Of a stretch of DNA of 8,100 nucleotides, positions 1 through 6,363 are shown piece by piece. The translations under genes were made by a program, and so were the position numbers. Numbering within the stretch: the stretch's first letter is position 1; every line of letters starts with the position of its first letter. Origin of the DNA: JASHZA01 sp035624865 (lineage in GTDB: Bacteria > Desulfobacterota > Binatia > Binatales > Binataceae); NCBI GenBank assembly GCA_035624865.1, contig DASPQS010000174.1:1-8100 (forward strand), given 5' to 3'. The notes beneath the pieces were generated by a model that worked only from the letters and a program-made list of their open reading frames with translations, searched no databases and was not told the DNA's origin.

Positions 1-74
1 GCATAGACGAGTTCGCGCGGCGGGTTCGGCCCGAAGGCTCCGCGCGCGATCAGGTTGTCAAGCCAGGTCTGCAT
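1..74 (-). CDS. N-terminal fragment of the gene after nuoD, possibly NuoH (partial)
   Basis: An open frame starts 18 bases after the nuoD stop and runs off the window. It gives 24 residues beginning MQTWLDNLIARG and continuing through a GPNPPREL stretch. The position directly after nuoD, the same strand and the short gap say it is the next gene of the complex I operon. NuoH, the membrane subunit that forms the quinone-chamber floor, is a natural candidate because a short amphipathic segment before the first membrane helix is common there. The visible residues carry no diagnostic motif, so the identity is inference from position. The ATG at 74-72 is only weakly preceded by a ribosome binding site. 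A TTG two codons upstream (80-78) has AGGG about ten bases ahead of it and could be the true start. Confidence 0.45.
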   Translation of the reverse strand, partial: MQTWLDNLIARGAFGPNPPRELVY

Positions 75-92
75 CGGCAAAACCGCACTACC

Positions 93-1211
93 CTAACGAT
101 CGATCTCCGGCGCGATCACGTCGAGGCTCGCGATCAGCACGACCAGGTCGGCGATCATGAGTCCCCGGCTAAGTTTCTGGATTATGCCCATCGCGGCGAA
201 TGAACCGGTACGCACGCGCACGCGCCACGGATAACTGGTACCGTCGCTGACCACATACCATCCCTGGTCGCCGCGCGCGCTTTCGACCCGTATCTGGCAC
301 TCGCCCGCGGCGGGTTTGAAGTTGCGCACGACCTTGGCCAGCACCGGACCCTCGGGCATGTGCGTGAGCGCCTGGCGCAGGATTCGCGAGGATTGCACCA
401 TCTCGCGGATGCGCATCATGTAGCGGTCCATCGCATCGCCGGTCGTGCCCCATTCGCCGCTGCCGAGCGGAATTTTGAATTCGAATTCGGGATAAACCGA
501 ATAGGGCATGTCCTTGCGCACATCCCAGTTCACTCCAGAGGCGCGCAGGTTGGGACCGACGAGGTTGTAGTTGATCGCATCCTCGGCCGTAATCGGAGCG
601 ACATTGGCGAGCCGCTCGATACAGATCTTGTTGTACGAAAAAAGCGAGTTGAATTCGTCGAGGATCGGATCGAGATGGTCGAGATAGGCCATCGCCTTCT
701 CGCGCCATCCGGGCGGCAGGTCCCAGCCGACGCCGCCGATCCGCATGTAATTGAAGGTCAGGCGCGCGCCGCACAGTTCCTCGATCAGATCGTTGATCAT
801 TTCGCGCTCGCGCAGCGCGTGCAGAAAGGGCGTCATCGCGCCGATATCCATTCCCATCAGACCCACGGTCAGCAGATGCGACGCCAGCCGGTTGAACTCC
901 GCCGCGATCACCCGGCAGTACTCGCCGCGCCGCGGGACTTCGATTCCCGCCAGCTTCTCGCACGCCATCCCCCAACCCTGGTTGGTGAACATCGCGCAAA
1001 CGTAATCGACCCGGTCGGTGTACGGCATGAAGCCGTGGTACCCGACTTTTTCGGCGATCTTCTCGATCGATCGATGCAGGTATCCAACGTCCGGAATTGC
1101 CTCGCGCATCACCTCGCCGTCGGCCTTGATCACGAAGCGCAGCACGCCATGGGTCGAGGGATGCTGCGGTCCCATGTTGAGGGTCATCTCTTCGGTGCGC
1201 AGCGTGCTCAT
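93..1211 (-). CDS. nuoD: NADH-quinone oxidoreductase subunit D (NuoD, 49-kDa type)
   Basis: NuoD is the 49-kDa-type subunit of respiratory complex I. With NuoB it forms the quinone-reduction site at the cytoplasmic face of the membrane. The 372-residue protein shows the family opening MTLNMGPQHPSTHGVLR (residues 9-25), with the conserved HPSTH histidines at 17 and 21. It also has PYTDRVDY (63-70), whose Tyr64 aligns with the quinone-binding tyrosine of the Thermus protein as I recall that sequence, and the standard C-terminal end ASLDVIAPEIDR. Length is slightly below the usual roughly 400, but both ends are intact and it is not fused to NuoC. The frame stays open upstream to 1316, but homology begins only near MSTLRTEEM. 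The ATG at 1211 overlaps the nuoC stop as ATGA, with a purine-rich AGAAGAAG just before it, which implies coupled translation. Confidence 0.97.
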   Translation of the reverse strand: MSTLRTEEMTLNMGPQHPSTHGVLRFVIKADGEVMREAIPDVGYLHRSIEKIAEKVGYHGFMPYTDRVDYVCAMFTNQGWGMACEKLAGIEVPRRGEYCRVIAAEFNRLASHLLTVGLMGMDIGAMTPFLHALREREMINDLIEELCGARLTFNYMRIGGVGWDLPPGWREKAMAYLDHLDPILDEFNSLFSYNKICIERLANVAPITAEDAINYNLVGPNLRASGVNWDVRKDMPYSVYPEFEFKIPLGSGEWGTTGDAMDRYMMRIREMVQSSRILRQALTHMPEGPVLAKVVRNFKPAAGECQIRVESARGDQGWYVVSDGTSYPWRVRVRTGSFAAMGIIQKLSRGLMIADLVVLIASLDVIAPEIDR

Positions 1212-1717
1212 TTCTTCTTCTGGTCCAGCCGGATAATCGGGCTCTCGCGAACGGTTGAGATGCCGTGATATTCGAGCGGCTCGACAAAATCCTTGCGCAA
1301 AGGATACCCGGGCCAATCCTCAGGCATCAGGATGCGGCGCAGATCACTGTGGCCCTGGAACGTAACCCCCAGGAGGTCGAAGATCTCACGCTCCATCCAG
1401 TTGGCCGAGCGCCAGATTTCCTCCACGGTCTCGACCGACGGGTTGTCGCGCGGAAGTTTTACCTTGAGGACGCATGAATGGCGGTACCGGTATGAAAAAA
1501 GATGATAGACCACCTCGATGCGGTCTTTGTAATCGACGCCCGTCTCGTTGCTCAGGCAATCCATCGCGCAGTCGGGATCGTCGTAGAGGAACAGGCCGAT
1601 TCTGACGATCGCCCGGGGCGCCACAACGGCAAACGGGTCAGGCTTGCGGTCGGAAATCTCAAGGACCTCGTCCGCAAAGCGCTCCTTGATGCGCTCGTAT
1701 ATCTTGAGCGCCTCCAT
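1208..1717 (-). CDS. nuoC: NADH-quinone oxidoreductase subunit C (NuoC, 30-kDa type)
   Basis: NuoC is the 30-kDa-type peripheral subunit of complex I. It packs against NuoD and NuoB and has no cofactor of its own. The 169-residue product is a normal stand-alone length. The family signature is clear around residues 107-118 (WMEREIFDLLGV), followed by the conserved H-x-DLRRILMPEDWPGYPLRKD region (123-143). The tail ends in a lysine run. The ATG lies one base after the nuoB stop (TGA-G-ATG), and the gene ends in an ATGA overlap with nuoD, so it sits mid-operon and is probably translated by reinitiation. In many proteobacteria nuoC and nuoD are fused; here they are separate, which is the commoner arrangement in bacteria overall. 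Confidence 0.97.
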   Translation of the reverse strand: MEALKIYERIKERFADEVLEISDRKPDPFAVVAPRAIVRIGLFLYDDPDCAMDCLSNETGVDYKDRIEVVYHLFSYRYRHSCVLKVKLPRDNPSVETVEEIWRSANWMEREIFDLLGVTFQGHSDLRRILMPEDWPGYPLRKDFVEPLEYHGISTVRESPIIRLDQKKK

Positions 1718-1718
1718 C

Positions 1719-2222
1719 TCAGGCCGGGGTCGAAGCGGCAGCGCTATCGCGGGCGAGCCAGCGCTCGTTCATGATCTTTTCCTGGAGCTTGAGCAGGCCT
1801 TCGGTCAGCGCCTCCGGCCGTGGCGGGCATCCGGGCACGTACACATCCACCGGCAGAATCTTGTCGACGCCGTCGCAGACCGAGTAGGCGAGCTGAAACA
1901 GCCCGCCGCAATTCGAGCAGCTTCCCATTGAGATGATGTATTTGGGATCAGGCATCTGGTCGTAGAGCAGCCGCGTCCGGAGCGCCATCTTGAGCGTCAG
2001 CGTGCCCGCGATGATCATCAAGTCGGATTGACGGGCGGAGGCGCGCGGCGTTGCACCGAAGCGCTCGATATCGGCGCGCGGTCCTCCCGTATGCATCAGC
2101 TCGATCGCGCAGCAAGCGAGACCGAAAAGCATGTACCAAAGGCTCGACTTGCGCATCCAGTTGATCAGTTCATCGGTCTTGGTCGTCAGGACGTAGTCGG
2201 GCACTGTATTCAGTAAAGACAT
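1719..2222 (-). CDS. nuoB: NADH-quinone oxidoreductase subunit B (NuoB, PSST type)
   Basis: NuoB carries the terminal iron-sulfur cluster N2 of complex I and hands electrons to quinone at the interface with NuoD. The 167-residue protein has the expected four cluster ligands: the adjacent pair Cys37-Cys38 (GLACCAIEL), Cys102 (SMGSCSNCGG) and Cys132 (VPGCPPRPEA). The rest is typical, including FGATPRASARQSDLMIIAGTL (55-75), KYIISMG and PVDVYVPG. Two further cysteines stand out: Cys105, three residues after a ligand where better-known homologues usually have serine, and Cys116. The start is supported by GAGGA six bases before the ATG, overlapping the nuoA stop codon 9 bases upstream. The stop is followed after one base by the nuoC start. 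Function is not in doubt. Confidence 0.97.
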   Translation of the reverse strand: MSLLNTVPDYVLTTKTDELINWMRKSSLWYMLFGLACCAIELMHTGGPRADIERFGATPRASARQSDLMIIAGTLTLKMALRTRLLYDQMPDPKYIISMGSCSNCGGLFQLAYSVCDGVDKILPVDVYVPGCPPRPEALTEGLLKLQEKIMNERWLARDSAAASTPA

Positions 2223-2231
2223 GACAATTCC

Positions 2232-2630
2232 TCAAAGCGATTGTCGCTCCGGAACCTTTTTGATCCACTCCAGGTCGTGTTTGACCCAGACGTAAATCAG
2301 GCCAACGAACAGGATTAGAAGGAAAATCAGAATCTCGGTCAGAGCGAAAAAACGCTGGCCGCGCCGCACCCAATCGAGATAAACGGTGGCGATTGGGTAA
2401 ACGAAGGCCACTTCGACCTCGAAGATCACAAACACAAGCGCGATCATGTAAAAGCGGACGTTGAAATTAATCCAGGCGCTACCGGTGGGTGGCTCCCCGC
2501 ATTCATAAGGCATTCGCTTGCGCGCGAACGGGTTGCTCGGCGCGAGCAACTTTTGCAGGCCGATCATTGCAGCCATGAAGAGCAGGCCGATGATCGTCAG
2601 AGCAAGCGGGATTCCGTAGTCAAAATACAT
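2232..2630 (-). CDS. nuoA: NADH-quinone oxidoreductase subunit A (NuoA, ND3 type)
   Basis: NuoA is a small membrane subunit of complex I at the junction between the membrane arm and the quinone module. The 132-residue protein has three predicted membrane helices (about residues 6-27, 60-84 and 95-117). The long first loop bears the hallmark KRMPYECGEPP (38-48), with Cys44 matching the loop cysteine known from mitochondrial ND3. Helix two has FEVEVAF (70-76) with the conserved acidic residues of the proton-transfer path. It is the first gene of the nuo operon in this window, with 121 bases of non-coding DNA before it, and nuoB follows after 9 bases. The ATG at 2630 gives a helix right after the N-terminus, as expected. 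An AGGA lies 13 bases upstream, rather far for a ribosome binding site. Confidence 0.96.
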   Translation of the reverse strand: MYFDYGIPLALTIIGLLFMAAMIGLQKLLAPSNPFARKRMPYECGEPPTGSAWINFNVRFYMIALVFVIFEVEVAFVYPIATVYLDWVRRGQRFFALTEILIFLLILFVGLIYVWVKHDLEWIKKVPERQSL

Positions 2631-2647
2631 GATTAAGCGCAGGTCCT

Positions 2648-2676
2648 GATGTAACTGCAGCCCATATAACTGTCAA
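2648..2676 (-). promoter_or_regulatory. Candidate sigma70-type promoter for the nuo operon
   Basis: A perfect -35 consensus TTGACA (2676-2671) is followed after 17 bases by TACATC (2653-2648), a weak -10 with three of six matches. It lies in the 121-base gap between the zinc-finger gene and nuoA, where an operon promoter is expected. The predicted transcript start, near 2641, would leave only about 10 leader bases before the nuoA ATG and would cut off the AGGA. Either the leader is very short or the real -10 is elsewhere (TATATG at 2668-2663 is an alternative without a good -35). The consensus match is seen; promoter activity is inference. Confidence 0.35.
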
Positions 2677-2751
2677 TCGAATCGCTCGGATGGCGGCGCG
2701 GTGAGCGGCCAAAGGTGGCAATGAGACCACGCTCGCGCGCGGCGGCATCCG

Positions 2752-3012
2752 CTATTTGAGGCGCTTCATCAAGGCTTCCACCGCTTCATGGTCGAGCCAC
2801 GCACCGTGCCCCTTCTCACAAGCCATCATCGCGAGCCCGCTTGCGACGCGAGCGCTGAGTTTGCTGCTGCACTGCGGGCAATGCATTTCCGCCTGCGGTT
2901 TCTGGCGCAACTTTTCGAGCAGCTTTTGGTCCTGCTCTCGTGCCCACTGGTCCTCGCGGGCCTTTTCGACGTCGTGGAGCTTATCTCCAAACCGGTCTTT
3001 TTCGTCGGCCAT
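2752..3012 (-). CDS. Small TFIIB-type zinc-finger protein (zf-TFIIB family)
   Basis: This 86-residue protein has two parts. The first 42 residues are highly charged and probably a helical or coiled segment rich in Lys, Glu, Asp and Gln. The C-terminal part is a zinc ribbon of the zf-TFIIB type: CPQC (Cys45, Cys48), a GLAMMAC stretch (Cys65), then KGHGAWLDHEAVEALMK. The WLD followed by an acidic helix is the family hallmark. His69 stands in the place where many members have a fourth cysteine, giving a likely Cys3His zinc site. The cellular role of these proteins is not established. A strong AGAGG lies five bases before the ATG, well placed for translation. It is 59 bases downstream of the FmdB-like gene and 121 bases upstream of nuoA on the same strand, so it may share a transcript with FmdB. 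Confidence 0.85.
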   Translation of the reverse strand: MADEKDRFGDKLHDVEKAREDQWAREQDQKLLEKLRQKPQAEMHCPQCSSKLSARVASGLAMMACEKGHGAWLDHEAVEALMKRLK

Positions 3013-3071
3013 ACCTACCTCTCAACGAATCTCAAAACCCCTCATAGCCGCCGGGCAAAAACGCAAGCCGG

Positions 3072-3407
3072 TCAGCTCGTCTCCTTGATTAGTTTGCCGC
3101 TACGCGCCTTCTCGACCGTTTCGTCAAACTTCGGGCCGAGGTCGACCCCCATTTGTTTTGCCCGTTTCTTCGCCCACAGACCAACGTTGCGCGAATCCCG
3201 GTAAAAGGATTCGTCGCGCGGCCGGCTGGTGTCGAAGCTCGACAACCGCGACGACTCGCTCTCGACCACCGCGAATGACGACATCACCCGGCGGCTTCGT
3301 TTCGAGCCGCAATAAGTGCAGGAAGGACGGGCTGCACGCCGCGTTCCTATTACCACGTGCGAGCCGATGCGGCCGCACTGGGTACATTCGTATTCGTAGA
3401 TCGGCAT
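3072..3407 (-). CDS. FmdB-family zinc-ribbon protein
   Basis: The N-terminus MPIYEYECTQCGRIG is the diagnostic opening of the FmdB/CxxC_CxxC_SSSS family of small putative regulatory proteins. Four zinc ligands are visible: Cys8, Cys11, Cys30 and Cys33 (CTYCGSK). After the ribbon comes a serine- and arginine-rich linker (about 40-70), then a charged helical C-terminal region with GLWAKKRAKQMGVDLGPKFDETVEKARSGKL (split at about residue 90), giving 111 residues in all. Family members are often only 70-110 residues long. The founding FmdB was proposed as a regulator of formamidase in a methylotroph, but for most members the role is unknown. The start is fixed by the motif, yet no clear ribosome binding site precedes it; a promoter-like pair sits only eight bases upstream. 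The zf-TFIIB gene follows on the same strand. Confidence 0.9.
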   Translation of the reverse strand: MPIYEYECTQCGRIGSHVVIGTRRAARPSCTYCGSKRSRRVMSSFAVVESESSRLSSFDTSRPRDESFYRDSRNVGLWAKKRAKQMGVDLGPKFDETVEKARSGKLIKETS

Positions 3408-3612
3408 GCAGCTTCAGGATAGTCCAGCCGGTTATGGTGGGCAATTCGACCTTGGAAGGGCCGCGACGGAGTAAGCTCCAGTGAACGAGGAGGGTTGCTG
3501 CTCAGGAGAAGCGCCGGCCACCCGGAAAAGACGACGCCAGCGAACTTCCGGCGAAAAAAAACGCGCAGATCGTCAGGACTACGGCGTTAATGCTTTCCTT
3601 TGGACGCTCGCA
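3408..3612. other. Non-coding gap between the GT39 and FmdB-like genes
   Basis: These 205 bases separate the end of the glycosyltransferase gene from the FmdB-like gene. No conserved protein frame was seen on either strand. A run of eight T on the minus strand (3561-3554) lies about 52 bases after the glycosyltransferase stop and could be the tail of a terminator, but the best stem I can draw before it is interrupted and weak. The FmdB promoter candidate lies at the far end. The promoter candidate and the T-run both suggest a transcription boundary here. Confidence 0.4.
3416..3444 (-). promoter_or_regulatory. Candidate promoter for the FmdB-like gene, nearly leaderless
   Basis: TTGCCC (3444-3439, four of six matches to -35) and TATCCT (3421-3416, four of six matches to -10) are separated by exactly 17 bases and end eight bases before the ATG at 3407. 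The transcript would begin within a few bases of the start codon, which agrees with the absence of a ribosome binding site there. Such pairs arise by chance fairly often, so this is a candidate only. Confidence 0.35.
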
Positions 3613-5358
3613 CTATTTGACCGAGCCGGGGGGGCGGTTCAAATCCACGCCGGTCGGGCGCAGCGGGCGCATCAAATAGAGCCTCGGGGGGCCGCCGCCA
3701 CCCTGGACGCCCGAGTCGGCTATCGCTTCGAGATTTGAACGGACCCTCGCGGACAACCGCCGAAGTTCCGGCGGCCGCGCGACGAGATAGATCCCTGGCT
3801 CGAATGTCGGTCCCTGTTGAGCTACCTGCTTCGGCAACACCGGCACCCTTGATCCCCAGTACCATGCAAATTCGGGATCATAGAAGGCCAGATAAACGGG
3901 TGCGGTACCGACCCGCATGCGCACGTCGGCCGCAAACGGCCCAAGGCTCCGTGTGCGAGCCTCGGCCGGACGCAGCGTACCGTTCCAGAGTATCGAGCCG
4001 GCCAGGCCAAGTATTGCCAGACCCGCGCCAGTCATAAGCACGCGACGGCGCCACAGACTTACGAAGATCATCGCCGAACCGACCAGCACCGCGGAGGCGA
4101 ACAACAGGAACGGCAGCGCCAACTTCGTTGTCCCATCGGCGAAGATTGCAGCGTAGGAGGCGTCGCTCGACTGCAGCCGAATGCCCAACGCGCCAAGACT
4201 GCCATTTCTCCGGAAAAAGACAAAGCTGCCAATCGTTACGGCCAGCATCACGGCCGCGATCAGCGCGGTAGTCGCAGCTCGAATCACGCCAGAGCAGCCC
4301 TCGCGGCCCTCGGTGCTTGCAGGCACGCTTGCGAAAAGCGCGGCCAACAAAATTGCGAGAGACGGCGTCGCCGGCAGGATATAGTCGTCCCGCTTGGAGC
4401 TGGCGACGGAAAACAGCGCGACGACCGCCAGCACCAAGGCGAGCTGGAAAGTCAGCGGCTTGCGGGATTGCGCCGCAAATCCTCCGTATGCAAACGCCGC
4501 CGCGGCAGCCGGGATCAAGAGGCTTAACGGGAGGGAACCGCCGATCAAACGCAGTACGATATAGTAAACGGGCCGCGCTGCTTCGCCCGTTCCTCCCAGG
4601 CTGCCGGGTAGAAAATGCCCGAGGTTCTCGTCGACGAATACGTCGGCCACACCACTGCTCCGCCCCGCGATGAAGGCCGGCACGTACCAAATCGCCGCGA
4701 TTAGTATCGCGAGCGCGAGCGTGATCCATGGCCACGGCCGCGACGCCAGTGCGAGCGGATTGCGACGCGTCAGAAGCGCAAAAATGGCGACAGCGAGCGC
4801 CACGATCACGATCGTGACCGGACCCTTCGTAAGCATCGCGAGCCCCAAAAGCACACCTGCGAGCACGGTCCTCCGGCGCGAAGGCTGTGCGTCGTCGAGC
4901 GCCGGGTAAATTACGCAGTAAAGCGCGAACAGGAGAAAAGACATCAGCATGTCGGTGAGCGCTGTCACCGCGCGCGAGGCGAAACCGTACGTGCCTAGCA
5001 AAAAAACGAACGCCAACCATCCCTGCGCCACACCGATTTGCGCGGCACACCATCCCATCACCACGGCTGCAAGCGCTGCGCCCGCGACCAGCGAAACCGA
5101 TCGCGCCCGCGCCTCGTCGACAACCCCGCCGCTCGACTCAACGACCAGCGCCGCGAGCCAGTAAAACAGCGGCGGCTTGCGTTCGACGAAGCCGTAATAG
5201 TCATACGGCAGCAGCCAATGATCGTGCTGAACGATGTCGACAACCCACTGCGCGGACTGCGGTTCCGCGTCCTTTTCGAAAGGCGCGGTGAGCCCCTGGC
5301 TGAGGACGGCCAGGGCGATCGCAAACGCCGCCGCCACATTGAACCATCGCAACGGCAT
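3613..5358 (-). CDS. Membrane glycosyltransferase, GT39/ArnT-like (PMT_2 domain)
   Basis: This 581-residue polytopic membrane protein has the ArnT-like GT-C architecture. Such enzymes move sugars from polyprenyl-phosphate donors to lipid A, other glycans or proteins on the periplasmic side. Visible features are the first helix (about 7-24), then a large first external loop with APFEKDAEPQSA (Asp30 and Glu32, likely the acidic catalytic pair) and ERKPPLFYWL (59-68), which is typical of the family. Further on are ALTDMLMSF (133-141), MLTKGP (175-180) and SKRDDYILPATPSL (321-334), then several more helices and a soluble C-terminal region from about 470. The acceptor cannot be predicted. The ATG lies three bases after the stop of the peptidase gene, with no clear ribosome binding site, so translation is probably coupled. 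The last 80 bases of coding sequence contain G6 and G7 runs on the + strand. Confidence 0.88.
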   Translation of the reverse strand: MPLRWFNVAAAFAIALAVLSQGLTAPFEKDAEPQSAQWVVDIVQHDHWLLPYDYYGFVERKPPLFYWLAALVVESSGGVVDEARARSVSLVAGAALAAVVMGWCAAQIGVAQGWLAFVFLLGTYGFASRAVTALTDMLMSFLLFALYCVIYPALDDAQPSRRRTVLAGVLLGLAMLTKGPVTIVIVALAVAIFALLTRRNPLALASRPWPWITLALAILIAAIWYVPAFIAGRSSGVADVFVDENLGHFLPGSLGGTGEAARPVYYIVLRLIGGSLPLSLLIPAAAAAFAYGGFAAQSRKPLTFQLALVLAVVALFSVASSKRDDYILPATPSLAILLAALFASVPASTEGREGCSGVIRAATTALIAAVMLAVTIGSFVFFRRNGSLGALGIRLQSSDASYAAIFADGTTKLALPFLLFASAVLVGSAMIFVSLWRRRVLMTGAGLAILGLAGSILWNGTLRPAEARTRSLGPFAADVRMRVGTAPVYLAFYDPEFAWYWGSRVPVLPKQVAQQGPTFEPGIYLVARPPELRRLSARVRSNLEAIADSGVQGGGGPPRLYLMRPLRPTGVDLNRPPGSVK

Positions 5359-5361
5359 GGA

Positions 5362-6357
5362 TCAGCGATTACCAATACCGTCGCGTTCGCGCGCAAGCTC
5401 CAATCGTCCCGCGAGCAGATGGCGCACGCCGCCAACCGGATCGAACATCGCCACTTCCATCGCCGGGGCGTTGTGGGCGTAACCAAAATGGCCGTGCTCA
5501 TCGACCAGTATGATTCCCGCTTCCGCGCCGGTCTCGGCGTGAAGGTCGGCAATCCGCAGGACCGCTGCCTCCTGCGCGCGCTTGCGGGAAAGCGCGAGCA
5601 CCGCTTCACGGCAGAGCGCGACTTTCATTATCGCCTCGCCTGAACCGGTGGCCGACGCGGCGCCGGCAGCGTTTGCGAACAGGCCCGCGCCGATTATTGC
5701 GGAGTCGCCGATTCGTCCGGGCATCTTGCCCGTGACGCCGCCGGTCGAAGTGGCGGCGGCCAGGTTGCCGCGGCTATCGACGGCTACTGCACCAACGGTT
5801 CCATGCTGATTGGTGTTGTTGGCTGAGGGCGCGAGGCTTCGCCGCGTGGCGAGCCATCGCTCGCGCGCGCGCGGACTGACGAGTTGGTCGGGACGGCAAA
5901 GGCGCAATCCCGCCTGGCGCGCGATTCGCTCCGCGGCCACGCCGCCAACCAGCACGTGAGGCGTCCGTTCCATCACGGCGCGTGCGAGCTGGATCGGATT
6001 GCGCACGCGGCTTACCAGAACAACGCCGCCGGCGCGCAGCGTTACACGCCGGCGCGTGTTGCCGCCTGCCGGCGCGGACGCCGCACGTTCGGCCACCATC
6101 ACCCCTGCGTCCATCTCGGGCCGTCCAGCGGTTGTCAGAACCGAGCCGTAGCCGGCGTTGAACAGCCCGTCGTCCTCGAGTGCGCTCACTGTCGCAATCA
6201 CCGCGTCAAGCGCGCTGCCGCCCTCGCGCAAGATTCCGGCGCCGCGCTCGACCGCCGACAGCAATCCGCGCTTTCGCGACGGACGCTCGGCTGCTTGTGC
6301 GAGGCCGCCTGCGCCGCCATGCGCGATGAGAGCGGGTGTGAAATTTATGCGCCTCAT
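5362..6357 (-). CDS. Isoaspartyl peptidase / L-asparaginase family Ntn hydrolase
   Basis: This 331-residue protein belongs to the plant-type asparaginase (type 2, T2 peptidase) family, which self-cleaves before a threonine to form alpha and beta subunits and then hydrolyses isoaspartyl dipeptides and often asparagine. Visible motifs are ALIAHGGAGG (9-18), GLFNAGYGSVLT (64-75) with the following EMDAGVM (81-87), the cleavage site HGTVGAVA with Thr187 as predicted nucleophile, TSTGGVTGKMPGRIGDS (203-219) and ATGSGEAIM (236-244). All key elements are present, so it should be active. No signal peptide is visible, which suggests a cytoplasmic enzyme that recycles peptides bearing damaged aspartate residues. 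The ATG is six bases after the methyltransferase stop, with GGAATGA a short way upstream. The E. coli relative is IaaA; substrate preference here is not known. Confidence 0.93.
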   Translation of the reverse strand: MRRINFTPALIAHGGAGGLAQAAERPSRKRGLLSAVERGAGILREGGSALDAVIATVSALEDDGLFNAGYGSVLTTAGRPEMDAGVMVAERAASAPAGGNTRRRVTLRAGGVVLVSRVRNPIQLARAVMERTPHVLVGGVAAERIARQAGLRLCRPDQLVSPRARERWLATRRSLAPSANNTNQHGTVGAVAVDSRGNLAAATSTGGVTGKMPGRIGDSAIIGAGLFANAAGAASATGSGEAIMKVALCREAVLALSRKRAQEAAVLRIADLHAETGAEAGIILVDEHGHFGYAHNAPAMEVAMFDPVGGVRHLLAGRLELARERDGIGNR

Positions 6358-6363
6358 CGCGGA

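Noticed and set aside
360..1268. Long open frame of 302 codons on the + strand opposite nuoD
   Set aside because: It is fully antisense to a clearly conserved nuoD gene, has no recognisable domain and is explained by the high GC content.
1212..1316. N-terminal extension of the nuoD frame by 35 codons
   Set aside because: It lies entirely inside nuoC, has no family similarity, and the ATGA overlap start at 1211 fits the NuoD N-terminus.
3512..3561. Inverted repeats CGCCGG/CCGGCG and CCGGAA/TTCCGG next to a run of eight A
   Set aside because: On the minus strand, where the genes lie, the T-run precedes the stems rather than following them, so they do not make an intrinsic terminator. The stems are only six bases long with large loops.
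3481..3738. 85-codon frame on the + strand starting in the gap after the GT39 gene
   Set aside because: About half of it is antisense to the conserved GT39 gene, no domain is visible, and no promoter or ribosome binding site supports it.
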